Shown: positions 10,509 to 23,100 of the stretch, one piece after another
How positions within the stretch are numbered: position 1 is the stretch's first letter
How the letters are laid out: every line of letters starts with the position of its first letter
Origin: Artocarpus heterophyllus
Lineage: Eukaryota; Streptophyta; Magnoliopsida; Rosales; Moraceae
Length of the DNA: 64,000 nucleotides
Direction: 5' to 3'
Assembly (NCBI GenBank): GCA_025403435.1
Contig: CM046331.1
Coordinates: forward strand, 32,211,893-32,275,892
Notes under the pieces: generated by a model
What the model was told of the DNA's origin: nothing
What the model saw: only the letters and a program-made list of their open reading frames with translations
The model's database searches: none
Made by a program: the position numbers and the translations under genes

Positions 10509-12519
10509 TGTTGGAAACAAAGTGCGCAGCGGAATTTTAAAAATTTTCATCAGAGTATTTTCAAAAATACAAGTTTGACATGTTATATGTATAAATTAAA
10601 CAGATCTTACTAACCTCAGTGTGCCGAAGAACCTCCGCGACCTGTGTAGAGAAGTAACGTTCCAGAAGAGCCTCAACCAACTGGTCTTCTTTGCTATTCT
10701 CTATCCACAACCGGAGTGAGTGTGGGCTCACACGTATAGCTCTTCCACCGGTGACTCTCCTTCCAACCAATAGAGAGAACCCAAAGCTGTGTTCGTGATT
10801 TGTGAACAAAAGCTCTCAGGGAGTTTACAGATGCTCACTAGAAGAGTATCACTCTTAATCTCTCAAATTGATCTGAGTAAATCATTAGACTCACTCCCTT
10901 TTTATACCTATTGGTCCTAGGGTCAGTCCATATCAGATTAGGTCTCAAAAAATCAAAACAGAATCAAGTTCGGATCAATATCTGATAAGATACGCATGAA
11001 AAACGCGTAATCTTATGTGCGCTGATAGGCAGGCCGAACTGGCCAGTTCGGCAGGTCGAACACGTCATCCGGCAGGCCGAACTGCCAAGAAAAAATCTCC
11101 GCGAATCTTTTATTTTCCACCCAAGATTCTAAAGGATAAAGTCTCAGTTTTGATTCAAATAGCCCAATAGAAAAGATATCTGATCAAAACAAACTTTATC
11201 AAGATAATCTCTAAGAAAATAAATTAATTCACAATAATTCTACAAGTTTATCTTGTTCTAATTGTCCAAAATTAAAACAACCGATAAACAGACAAGAATT
11301 ATCCGAACGCAATAATTCAACAAGTTCATCTTGAACTAATTTTCTTACATAATTAATTCAACCGATAAACAGACATGAATTATTTGATTCTTATAAATTT
11401 TAAACCAATCTGATAAATCCGACATAAGTCACCAATTATTGGAAAAGCACGCCGTGTCGTTACAGGATTTTGTGAGCTAGCAAAGGGGACCAAAATAGAC
11501 CTATAAAGTTCAAGCTCATGATAATTATGAAACCCAATATCCCAGATATACATTTCACAATTATCAACTCCAACGCTACTCCACTAAAAGCTTGGAGCTG
11601 CACTCTTGAACTTTATAGAATTACGAAGCTCGTGTAGCTAAGTCTCCATGACATATCATAGTGTATCGCATCCCCATATGATCATCCATAATCGGCTTAA
11701 GGACAAGTTCTGTCTTACCTTCCCGATTATTTTTATCTTACGTTCCATTGTCTCATCATTAGAAAACTTACCATCCAAAGATAGTATACCATTCGGTTAC
11801 ACCTATGTATCCAAATGGTTGAGCGTTCCAGTTTTTCAATTACAGGACAACGCATATAAGAGGATATCATTACGCCTAAAGAGGAGCTATGGATTCCATA
11901 TCTATGAATAACAAGTCTACGCTATCAAGAGTCATGCCTCCAACGTACCGGCATGCATGCCACTATAGAGATGTGGGAGTCACCCATTGATACATCAAAA
12001 GACACAAGTCGAGACAACGGGCCCATTATTCATCTCAGGATTAAGATACAATACAAATAATTGTCTAAAGTGAATTGATTTGCCAAGACAGAATTATTAA
12101 TCCAAATCAATTCACTTTATGTCCCGATCCAACACATCGTCACCTATGACAACGCGCCAATGTTTCTATTCACGGAGTCCAACTCCGATGGTCAAGACAA
12201 ACCATCTCCCAAAAGGGAAATAGACAACATAACAATCTTTACATGAATAAAGCGCCTAACTTTATTCCCTCGATTGCGGATCATATATTTTAGACCATCA
12301 CCTTAAGAATCATGTCTACTGCATAATCATCCCATCATATGCCCAACTCTTAAGGTTTAGACTGATAGTCTCAGACTACTGTTTGCTTATCATACATTCA
12401 ACAAATATGAACGTAAAGAGGACAATATTTGGTATATATAAATGAATAAATTCTTTATTGATAAAAATGTCTCCAAAAACGTATTACATTTTTACTCCTT
12501 AGAGCATACATGTCTAACA
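10509..12519 (-). mobile_element. solo LTR, about 2.0 kb, copia-type ends
   Basis: On the plus strand the element runs from TGTTGGAAAC to TCTAACA. Read on the minus strand it starts TGTTAGACATG and ends TTTGTTTCCAACA after a CCGCTGCGCACTTTG stretch. Long copia (SIRE/Maximus-like) LTRs end in a very similar way. A TATA box (TATAAAAAGG, minus strand, around 10899-10908) sits inside. Flanks are gaatg (10504-10508) and aaatg (12520-12524), a 4-of-5 match and so an aged target duplication. No internal domain is present, so this is a solo LTR left by recombination. The open frame at 10561-10809 lies wholly within it and is not a gene. Confidence 0.65.
11028..11092 (+). repeat. GC-rich palindrome cluster 2, inside the solo LTR
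   Basis: Three copies of the CGGCAGGCCGAAC word, including GTTCGGCAGGTCGAAC at 11046-11061. This is the same motif as at 9.3-9.5 kb although the host element is different. Confidence 0.7.
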
Positions 12520-12524
12520 AAATG

Positions 12525-14215
12525 TACTTAGAAGCTAGCTTACTTAACCTTATATGTATTGTTGACGATGCCGCGGTCTCGATGTGCTCGTTCCTTTGAG
12601 TGTTCATTCTATTTATTCATTTAAAGATACAAATAAAATTAATACTTATTTTCATAAAATAAAACATCCATTCCATATAACATCACACATACATTCATCG
12701 CTTGTAAACATAATTTATAACATACATCCATAACCATAATCATCAAAACTATAAAATCATCATCACATAACACTGCACTGACCTATGTGGATTCAAGACT
12801 TAAAAACTTAACATTCACACATACTTTAGGCACCATACTTGACAGGGGTAAAGTTAATATATAAACATATTACCATGATTTTTCTTTAGTCATAAAAATT
12901 ACATTAAGTATCTAAAAACAAACCATACATTTCAAACATGAAATCTGCCAGCAATAGTAAGGCAGTGAACAACTTTATTCTCAGGTCTGTTTAACACATT
13001 TTAACATAATAGAAAAATCTACAAAAATTAACATATACAGTAGACATATAGAACCCTAACATATCCAAAAATTGGCTTCAACAAAAATCGGAGTAAGTCA
13101 AAACACACATTTGAAATTCAGTAGTAAAACTAACTTAGGTTTGACAGGCAGTGAGTAATCTTTTAAATCATTTTCTAACAATTAAAACACATATATTTTA
13201 ATTTTAAACTTCATACTAACATCTTACTAACATATATTTCAATATCATAAAATTATTTCATCATTAATAAAATCATTTAAACATATAAAACATCACATAA
13301 AACAAAAGTCCAATATTAACATTGTTAAAACAGTTTCTTGACCTAGTCTCAATAAAAATTTCATAACACATAATTCACTCATCAAAATATTACCAAACTT
13401 TGCAGTCCATAATGTAACATATACATGAACATTCTTGCCAAATTTCATAGCAAACAAAGCACGTTTACCCCTTGAACAAAAATCACATTTTCATGCATCA
13501 TAACCAAACAACAATAATCCACTGTGAGTGGTAGAGGATAGAAAATTCATAACTTATCATAGAAAAATCCAATTAAGGTGAAACTTGGAGAAACATTACA
13601 AAACTCATACATGAATAACATATTAAAAATTCAGATCAAACAAAATTTTTTAGAGGAAGATATAGCAGTCGGATGTCAAGAAAGATTTCATTGAAATGAG
13701 AATGAACTCTTACCTCAAAATGATTCTTGTCAAATTCCTTCAAATTCAACCAATAAAATTTCAATTTTTCTTACATCTATTTGCAGAGAATTTTGAGGGA
13801 GAGGAGATATAGAAAACGTGGAGAAGAGAAGAAGAAGGGAAGAATAAAAGAAACGTCTCAGAATGAGAGAGAGAGAAGACGTGAGAGGAAGAGAGAGAGA
13901 GAATTATCGTGAATGAGGATAACGATCAATACCCTCACTTATGTCAGAAATTTTTCTGACTAATCTGGACTAAATTTTTGTGGAGAAAGGAGAGGAAATT
14001 GGGGAAAGTCAAATCATTTAGATAAACTTACCATATTTTACCGATTTTAAAAGGAGAAACCATATCAATTAATACCAATCAATGCAAAGTCAAACGTTTT
14101 CTTTCCTTAAATGATAAAATTAATCTATAATTATACCAATTAATTACATTAAACCACCCAATCAACGTAATTATCTCAACCATAAATTTGGAGAGATTTC
14201 TGCTGACTGCTCGTC
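12525..14215. other. AT-rich non-coding continuation of the retroelement block
   Basis: Low-GC DNA with many ACATA and AACAT words. A purine-rich (ga)n stretch lies at about 13795-13905. No gag or pol motif is readable on either strand. Confidence 0.5.
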
Positions 14216-14333
14216 AGCTTTTATCAGCCTGCCGATTCTTTACTTCGGCCTGCCGATTCCACAAAGTTCGGCCTGTCGATGGTTTCCATCGACCTGTCGA
14301 TTCTTGGCAGACTTTTTGGCTTGCCGAACTGTA
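14216..14333 (-). repeat. GC-rich palindrome cluster 3 (reverse orientation)
   Basis: Five degenerate copies of TCGGCCTGCCGATT-like words about 20-25 bases apart. They are the reverse complement of the clusters at 9.3 and 11.0 kb. Confidence 0.65.
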
Positions 14334-14417
14334 CTTAAAATATAATACATCATAGTATTCAAGTCATCATTGCAGCATAAATAAACATACATTGAAATTA
14401 ACATGAACACGTGAGCA

Positions 14418-15091
14418 TAAGGCTGGTAATTTGGGTCAGCGGGTCAGGTTCGGGTCGGGTTGAGCCCTTATATAAACAACCAACATGCAACCAGAACCCA
14501 ACCCGTGACCCAACGGGTCAAAAAAACCCAACCTAGACACGACCTGATGTGTAGACGGGTTGACCCGACCCGACCCGTATAACCTACCAATATGCTACTT
14601 TGTGCATGTTCGTGTTGACACGATACACTGACCCGTTAAACTCGATAGACCTGCAACATGATAGACCCAATAATAAGCCTATAAAATAAACAATAACCCA
14701 ACAAAACAAAACTTTGTATAAGCTTAACAAAAACAAATATGCTAGAAATTAGAATCATGTCAAGTTGTATATACAATAAATGTTAGACTAATTTGACACA
14801 TTAAAATTAATTTCAGGTTATATGGGTTACATTAAGGTCACACGAGTTCAATTTGGATTACACAGGTTGATTAACAATTTTCAGGTCAACCTTATTTCGA
14901 CACATTTTTGGCGGGTTATTTCGGGTTGATTTCGTGTTGATTTGGGTTGACCCGAACCCAACCCGTTTTTTGTGCGGGTCAGACGGGTTCGACCCAATTC
15001 CAACCCAAGGCCTATTTTCCCAACCCTAACCCGCATTTTCATGTCGGGTTCGTGTCTTGTCATCGTGTCGTGACTCAAATTGCCGGCCCTA
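14418..15091. mobile_element. non-autonomous hAT element with perfect 8-bp TSD
   Basis: 674 bp with terminal inverted repeats TAAGGCTGGTAATTTGGGTC at the left and, at the right on the reverse strand, TAGGGCCGGCAATTTGAGTC. The flanking 8-mers CGTGAGCA at 14410-14417 and 15092-15099 are identical, the target duplication typical of hAT. Subterminal regions are filled with GGGTCGGGTTGACCCG-like words on both strands. There is no transposase frame. The frame at 14881-15129 simply translates the subterminal repeats. Confidence 0.9.
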
Positions 15092-15386
15092 CGTGAGCAC
15101 ATCAATTCCACGCGATCGTCACATGTCATAAAACTTAAAATAAATAGTTAGTAACATAAAATCATAAATCATAACATATATCAATAAGAAAATTACTTAA
15201 CATCGTTACTAAGTTAGCATAATCCGTTACATAAAAATAGGTGGGTGTTACAATGTTACCACTATGTTATAATTAATTAATTTTTATTATTTTTCTACCT
15301 ACTATTTTTTTTTAAAAAGGTATAGAGAATGGCACACCAATAAATTCAAGGGAGGTATATGGGTATTTTTGTTAAAGTTTTTTAAA

Positions 15387-16119
15387 TAAGGGTGTTCAAA
15401 AAATCCATTAGGCCGTTCAAACCATCCAATCCAAAACTAAACTAGTGGTTTTTTGTGATTTTTGGACAGTTTAAGTTGTTTTTATACAAATAATTTTGAG
15501 TGGTTTGGTTAGTGACGCGAGCTTCTCAAACTGCCCACTCAACCCTATATATAACTTTATATTTTGAAAATATTTTTTATATAAGAATTTTTATTATTTT
15601 TTATATAGATTATTTTTTATTGCTTGCTAAAAGAAGTTCTATATATATAAAACAAACCTTTTCACGCTCTATACTTATAGTTTCCCTTAATTACAAGGCA
15701 TCACTCATCAGCATAAAAAATAAAATTAAAGAACCAAGTATTGGAAAGCATTAATTCAAGTTTAAAATTTAATTACGTTATTTTATGTTGTTTAGTTATA
15801 ATTTTCTCTTAAGTTTAGTTGTTGGTGAACTTTAATTTGTGTTATTATGACTTCTTAGTTTAGTTTTTGGTTTGAATTAAAACTTTAAATAGTGAATTTT
15901 TCAAAATGTAAATAGTGAACTTTTAGAAATTTTATAATTATTGTTAAATATTGAAAACTTTTTAAATTTTAAACTTAAACCCCCAAACTATTTAGGCCAT
16001 AATTTGATTTGATTTAATTTTTATATAAACCGTCAAAACCATCCAAAACTAAAATTTATTTTTAGTTTGATTGTTGGTTAAAAAAAAAAAAAGTCAATAA
16101 CCACCCGCGGGCACCTCTA
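15387..16119. mobile_element. non-autonomous hAT-like element with imperfect TSD
   Basis: About 733 bp from TAAGGGTGTTCAAAAAATCC to GGGCACCTCTA. The ends pair as inverted repeats (TAAGGGTG with TAGAGGTG). Flanking 8-mers TTTTTAAA (15379-15386) and CTTTTAGA (16120-16127) match at 6 of 8 positions, which fits an old hAT-type duplication. The subterminal words ccgttcaaaccatccaa (left) and ccgtcaaaaccatccaa (right) recur near both ends. There is no transposase frame. The open frame at 15500-15754 lies inside and is not supported. Confidence 0.6.
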
Positions 16120-16276
16120 CTTTTAGATAAAATTAATGTCCATTTATCTTGTCCAGAACAGCCAGATTGAATTTGATGACTTGAATTCAAGAATTTGAGG
16201 ATGAGAAATGAGCCGTCTTATAGCACCACATAGTGCTTATCCTATACTCTATATGTGTATATGAAGCTCTTGTCTC

Positions 16277-16280
<4 letters not shown>

Positions 16281-16326
<46 letters not shown>
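16281..16326. repeat. (AT)n microsatellite upstream of CslE
   Basis: About 23 uninterrupted AT units, roughly 480 bp upstream of the CslE start codon. Confidence 0.95.
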
Positions 16327-16328
<2 letters not shown>

Positions 16329-16727
16329 GGTTTTATCATTTTGATCAAAATAGCATCTTGTAGTTTTAAATAAATATCATTTTGATACCATGAGTTTAAG
16401 TATTGTAACGTGAAATTTTCAACTTATACTTTTATTAAGGAATTCCAAATTATTTTATAAAAACTATAAAAAAAATAGATATAAATAATATAAGAAAATG
16501 AACAAGTCCACAACTATGCTTTTTTTTTTTAGTTTAGATTTTTTTATAATATTTTTATTACATTAATTTGGAATTTATTTTTAAAAGAATAAAAAAAATT
16601 TCACATTAAAAAATACAAATATAAGGTATCAAAATAATATTTTTAAAAACTTTAAAATATTTTTAGATATTTTTTTAATAATAAGATACTAATATAATAT
16701 TTTTTCTAGGTTGGCATCAAAATAATA

Positions 16728-16809
16728 ATATACCTGTATATACACGCTGGTCGGTTAGTTGTAACACAAAATTGGAGAGAGAGAGAGGGGGAGAGAGAGA
16801 GAGAGTGAG
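16728..16809 (+). promoter_or_regulatory. probable CslE core promoter and 5' leader with GA repeat
   Basis: TATA-like atacctgtatatacacg (about 16730-16746) is followed by a (GA)n-rich leader (about 16773-16809) ending directly at the ATG. GA-rich leaders are common in plant genes and can bind GAGA-binding (BBR/BPC) factors. Here this is inference from composition. Confidence 0.4.
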
Positions 16810-17130
16810 ATGGGTGAGCAGAAACAGAACGATAATGCTATGGACCGGCTGTTTGAGACGAAGGAAGCAAGATTCAGAGGCATTTATAGGGTGTTTGCGA
16901 GCACAATAATGGTGGGGATATGCTTGATGTGGTTTTACAGGTTGAACAACATCCCAAGAAGTACTTGTGGAGATGATCATGATCAATCGGTGGGGAGATG
17001 GGCTTGGATTGGCATGCTCATGGCGGAGATAGGATTCGGGTTCTACTGGATCATTACTCAGTCTGTTCGATGGAGTCTCACTCGTTTTCATCCTTTCAAG
17101 GATAGGCTTTCAAACAGGTAAACTGATAAT

Positions 17131-17187
<57 letters not shown>

Positions 17188-20100
17188 ATTCTCACACGTA
17201 CATATAGTTCCAATTTGCATCCTAAATTATTAGCGTGACAAATAGTATTCATTAAGCTACTGCATCGGTCCCTTTTAATCAACAAAAAGCAGAAAACTTT
17301 GTTCGGTCAATTAAATGATAATTCTCTCTATATATAATTCTCATACGTATATATAGTACTAATTTGCCTCCTAAATTTTTAACGTTCTAAATAGTATTCA
17401 TTAAGCTATGGAATCGGTCCATTTTAATCAACAAGAAGCAAAAAACTTTGTTTAAATGAGAAGACTAACAAGATCTGGTACGATCTATCGTCAATTAATT
17501 TAGTACGTAACACAACCTTATCCCACTTCAACTTATGTCATTTCACTTAGTAGTTATTGGTTTATTAGAAATAGAACAGCTAAAAAGCGACAAGGATATA
17601 ACACTTGAAACTTTTTTATAGATGGTAGTTCTTTTTCCTGTCCTTTCCTTTCCATTTTCTTTTCTTTTCTTTTCTTTCTTTCTTTCTTTCTTTTTTTTTT
17701 TTTTTGTAAAATTATCTTGTGTTTGTTTATATATTTGCGTTTGAGTCCAAGTTTTTGGGAGCATATCTTATTGAAAAGGAGGCATGATAGTTATGAGAGT
17801 GTTTGAAAACGAAGTTAATTAGAACTTAAACATTGTAGCATATGAAAGCTTTACACTGTACTAGTTGAAACCTATTAGTCCCTACCACTTGCCAAACTAG
17901 CCTATTGAGGGTACGGGAAGAGTTGGAATTTTTTGGAATAATTTTACAATACCTTACAGTTGCTATGTTGGAAACAATAATATGTGATAAATATTAAATA
18001 TATCATCATATATTTTCAATAATTATGTTTGTCAGATAAACCCACTAATTTTTTTTATGGGACAATTTTCTATGATTATATTTGATGATGCATCATTAAT
18101 AGTAATGGATAATTATAGTTTACTACTAAAGTGTAGAGCTTAAATCTACCACCAAATTAAACAAAAGAATTATGAGATTTTAACTATACAATTTATCCCC
18201 TAAAAAATATAATCTATCCACATATAAATAAATTATCATATATTTTATCATAATCTTTATTGCATATTAGCGGAGTAAAACAAATGTGTTATAATAATTA
18301 ATAGTGGAGATCGTTTGGTTCACCATGTGTATTTGATATCATTAGCAACTGAATAGTTTTATATTTTAAAGAAAAAAAATAGTTTTGTATTTATTCTTCA
18401 ACATGTATGCGATAGATAATATTATCATTTTGGCTTGCGGTCCATTAAACTTTTATGGAACTTTCCAACGTGTTGCCTGGGAATTCTTGTCGTAGAGAGT
18501 TATTTTGCAACACCGATAAAGTATGAGCATTTTGACTGTCGAATTAAGTTTTTAATATAGCCTAATCTGCTACGGATTTTATATCATGTTCTTTAAATGT
18601 TTAACATGTATAGTTATTAATCAGACTATTAAGATATTAATCTAATGGTTAAAATTGTGATGTAAAATTGCCATTTTAATGTAAGAATTCGTCCGTCATT
18701 TTTGTTAGTGTTGTCGTGATGTAAATTTGGTTTCGTGTGAATCATTTTGGCACTGGAAAAAAAATCTCAACGATGACAAAGGACTTGTCAGGAGATCTTT
18801 ACACTTCCAGTTCTTTTTTGTTTGTTTTGTTTTGTTTTTTCTTAAAGACCGCCAAAGTTTGGCCTCGATCATGATATATATTTATCGTTCCGTACACAAT
18901 GGTGGCGAATTAATTACTAATATTCAAAAATAGTCCCCAACACTCTTAAGTGATTTGCTTTTAAGCGATTGACGAACACATAGATAAGAGGTTTAAGATT
19001 GGAGTCTAATGATAGAAGTGTTGGGATTTAAACTATCACGTCAACGTTCGTCATTCTTTGGTGAATTTGAGATGAGTATACCTTGTGATCTCTTGGGCAA
19101 AGGTGAAGCTAGAAAAATTAATCAAAATAGACGGGACATAATTGAACTAGTACGTCAGTAGAATTTTAGAAGAGGTAAAACATAATAAGAAGAGGCGAAA
19201 TACATGTTTTATGAGATTTTTTATACAAAATTAAAACCAAAACAGTTTGTCCTTAGCGGCCCGCCCTTATTTGTGTGTACCTCTGCCCGGTCAAGTAGCT
19301 ATAAGTATAACTCAATGAAAATGTAAAAGAGTCCAATTTGTTAGAGACAAAATATGGGGCCTACTTTTTGATCTTGATGATGTTCTGACCCCGTCACGTG
19401 AAATAACATTTTGAATGTAAAAATCTCGTGGGTAGAGCCCAAGAGAGATACCTATGGACAGGTCTTATACATTTTCCTTTCCTACACTCTTTTTGTCAGC
19501 CAAAAGGATTGGCCGTGAATATCCAAACCGGACGCACACAAGCAGGCTCAAGATTCTTCTGGCCCGAGAATATCTGCAGATTGCATTTATTAAATATCTT
19601 TTTATAACAAGAATTAAAAATATGCGTGTTGGTGAAAATATTGATTCTTCAAATTTAAATTAAATTACATTTGGAAAAACGTGATGAAAACTATGATTAT
19701 TTTTTTAAACTGAAATTCTGATATAAACTGAATTCTTTGATAAACTATACAATATGCCTTCTATAAAATCAATATTTTTACAGACATATTCTGATATCAA
19801 CCAAAATTTTCTCGAAATTTTGTACATGGACAAAAATTTGTATTCCACAATCTTAGAATTTGTAATTGGTCCCAAAACATCTTTTAGACCCTTTCAATGT
19901 GTCAATCTTTTCATGTCATGGAAACAGATATGAGAACAAATTGCCGGGTATGGACATTTTCGTTTGCACCGCGGACCCGAAAATGGAGCCACCAAATTTG
20001 GTGGTCAACACAGTTTTGTCAACAATGTCCTACAATTATCCTCCTGAGAAGTTGAGCATCTATGTCTCTGACGATGGTGGTTCAGAGTTCACTTTCTATG

Positions 20101-23100
20101 CTCTCCTTGAGGCCTCTCTTTTCTCTAAGCATTGGATACCATTTTGCAAAAGGTACAATGTTGAGCCAAGAGCACCAGAGGCCTACTTTGCCCAAAATTC
20201 TTCTTCTCTCCAAGATGACAAATTTGCTCAGAAATGGTTGGCTATCAAGGTATCAAATTTTGGTTACATGCATAGGCATGTCTTTTTTTTTTTTGGAAAT
20301 TTATTTTATTATTGAATATGAACATAGTTATATATTTCGATTATCGAAAGATCTGATCAACTATAGTTTTCCTTATAAAGGGCATAGTTAAAAATTTATA
20401 AAATTTGAGTGGGGCCGCGTGTCCCTCCTCATCGCTATGTGGCTCAGTGACACGAAATGTTTGATTTTGAGTGAAAAGAAACCGGAGGCCTAGCAAGGCA
20501 ATTAATATGTTGCAATTTTTCTTAGTCTTTAATAATGACAATATCCTTAGTATAACAAATCCAAAGAACTGATGGATTGCTTTTTCTTTTTTTCTTTTTT
20601 TCCCCCTCCAATGTCTGCCAAGAAATTGTACGAAGATATGAAAAACCGGATCGAGTTAGCTATCGAAGCGGGAAAGGTTCCGGAAGAAACAAGGAAGCAA
20701 CACAAAGGATTCTCAGAATGGAACCTTAAGATAAAAAAGAATGATCATCAGTCAATTGTGCAGGTAATGTTTGATCATTTTTTTATCCTTTTCGTACTAG
20801 ACTAAATTATTTTGATACATTTCATTTGTTTTTTTCACAGATTTTAATTGATGGAAGGGACACAAATGCTGTGGACAATGAAGGAAGTCCCTTGCCAACA
20901 TTGGTGTACATGGCACGAGAAAAGAGGCCGCATTGCCCTCACAACTTCAAAGCTGGAGCCATGAATGCTCTTGTACTTGGATTCATACAAAATGACTTAC
21001 CTTAGCACAAGAAAAATTTAGTTTATATATGAAAAAAATAAGTTGGAGAATTTGCATTAACTTTGAAAATATTTTTGCATATGATCATGTACAGATAAGG
21101 GTATCATCAGAGATAACCAATGCACCCTTCATTCTCAACTTGGACTGCGACATGTACTCAAACAATGCGGACACAATTCGAGAGATATTGTGCTTCTTCA
21201 TGGATGAAAAGAAAGGCGACGAGTTCGCGTTCGTGCAATTTCCACAGTACTATGACAACCTCACCAAGAATGATATTTATGCGAATGTTGGCGATGCAAT
21301 TTATGAGGTTGTTAGAAATAGAAAATATAATATTATTGACCTTTGATGTTAGTTGTCTTCTCTCGTCATTTATATAAAAAAAAAGTAAGAATAACTAAGA
21401 AAACAAGACTGGTCTTTGTTTTCATAATTAGAAGTGGTAGATCATTTGATAATTTATTTAATATTTTTATATTTCATTCTTGCTTCGAAGGTTGAGCTTG
21501 CTGGAGTGGGTGGTTATGGTGCAGCTTTATACTGTGGCACTGGATGTTTTCATCGGAGAGAAAGTCTTAGCGGAGAGAAGTATTCGAAGAGCAATAGAGT
21601 CCAATGGAGCATAGAGACCAAAAAGAATGAGGGCAAAAGCGTTCATGATTTAGAAGAATTATCAAAAAGGCTTGCTAGTTGCGGCTATGAGAAGGGTACA
21701 CAATGGGGGAAAGAGGTAAATTCTCTATGCTTTAATTCTTTGAATTATTTTCTCCCGTGACCAAGTTTTAGGGTAATTCTCATTTTACCCTAGAAAATAT
21801 AAAAACTCTCAGTTAACCCTCTTAATTTTGAATTATTCCCACCTACCTCTTATGTTAGAATTTATGTTAAAAACAAACGGAAAAAGACCACATGACCGCA
21901 TTTATCCCCTTGCTTTTTCTTTCTATTTTTAATTGAAATTCTAAAAAAAGATGTTGAGTGAGACTAATTCAAAATTCATAGGAAAAAATGAGAGGTTTAA
22001 AAGTCAAGGGACAAGTAAAAATGACCCTAAAGTTTATAAGATACAAGAAAGAATAGTTAAAAGTCAGGGGACAAGTAAACATGCTCCTAAAGTTTAAAAG
22101 ACACAAGAAAGAATAATTTAAAAGTCAAGAAACAAGTAAAAATGACTCCAAAGTTTAGAAAACACAAGAAAGAATAATCTTCATTGTTTTTGCCCGTCCC
22201 TCATCGCGTTATCGAAATCTTAAATTAGTTTTAATGGTGATATGCTATTTCTTGAATATGTGCAGATGGGGTTGATGTATGGTTATCCTGTTGAGGATAT
22301 TGTTACTGGATTGGCAATCCAATGCAGGGGTTGGAAATCAGTTCACTACAATCCAAAGAGAAAAGCGTTTTTGGGCATCGCCCCAACGACCTTGGAAGTC
22401 AGTCTTATCCAGCACAAAAGGTGGTCTGAAGGCATGTCCCAGGTATTCTTATCCAAGCATTGCCCCTTCACATATGGGCATGGGAGGATCAAATTAGGTG
22501 CTCAGATGGGGTACTCCATATATCTGCTTTGGGCTCCATTTTCCTTGCCAACTTTGTATTATGTGATTGTTCCTTCTCTTTGCTTGCTCAAAGGAATTTC
22601 TTTGTTCCCCGAGGTATTTCTATCCAGATATCTTTCTTTCTTACTGCCATTTTTGTTAAATTACTAATGCAATGCAGTTAAAAGAACATCAAATAATACA
22701 AAGATTGAACGAGTTGTAACAGCTTGGCTACACACAATATAGACAGTTCTAACTGAAAGAGGAAACAATAAACCCAATTAGTGTAGTTCTAGATCTCGAA
22801 TCTCTAGTTACATAAAAATTCGAAATCTGATACATTGTCCGACTAAACCCTAAAACATCCTGCATAATCATGTTCTCTTTTAGAATTGTAAAATATATAC
22901 GGGCCATTGATTCAGGTGGGACTTAATGTGGGACCTATTATAGTGAGGGGCCTATATCCTGCACTGATGCCACTCACAAGTGCATATAGCATATGCGTCA
23001 AATAGATTAGCACTATACATTTTACCTATATTGGCATGAACACATAACACATGAGGGAACGGCCAATTGCATGATTAATATTTTTTTTGTTGAACGTTTT

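Larger units (their letters stand above)
9300..15251 (-). mobile_element. long non-coding LTR-retroelement-like block (possible Gypsy LTR or LARD), with nested insertions
   Basis: The right end reads, on the minus strand, TGTAACACCCACC. TGTAACACCC is a common start of plant Gypsy (chromovirus/Tekay-like) LTRs. It is followed leftwards by AT-rich non-coding DNA. The block has no gag or pol frame. It contains the 262-bp tandem duplication, a solo LTR (10509-12519), a hAT element (14418-15091) and two clusters of a GC-rich palindrome (9313-9490 and 14216-14330). I could not find the matching left end or a target duplication, so the left limit is arbitrary. Assignment to Gypsy rests on the terminal sequence alone. 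Confidence 0.35.

Noticed and set aside
10561..10809. 82-codon minus-strand frame as a gene
   Set aside because: It lies entirely inside the solo LTR and has no recognisable protein features.
14881..15129. 82-codon minus-strand frame at the hAT element
   Set aside because: It translates the GGGTCGGGTTGACCCG subterminal repeats and crosses the element boundary.
15251..15256. Target duplication for the proposed Gypsy LTR (ATGTT after the end)
   Set aside because: I searched the left part of the block for a matching flank next to an LTR end and found none, so the element limits remain open.
16717..17091. Minus-strand frame antisense to CslE exon 1
   Set aside because: It is the shadow of a well-supported exon and has no start context or domain.
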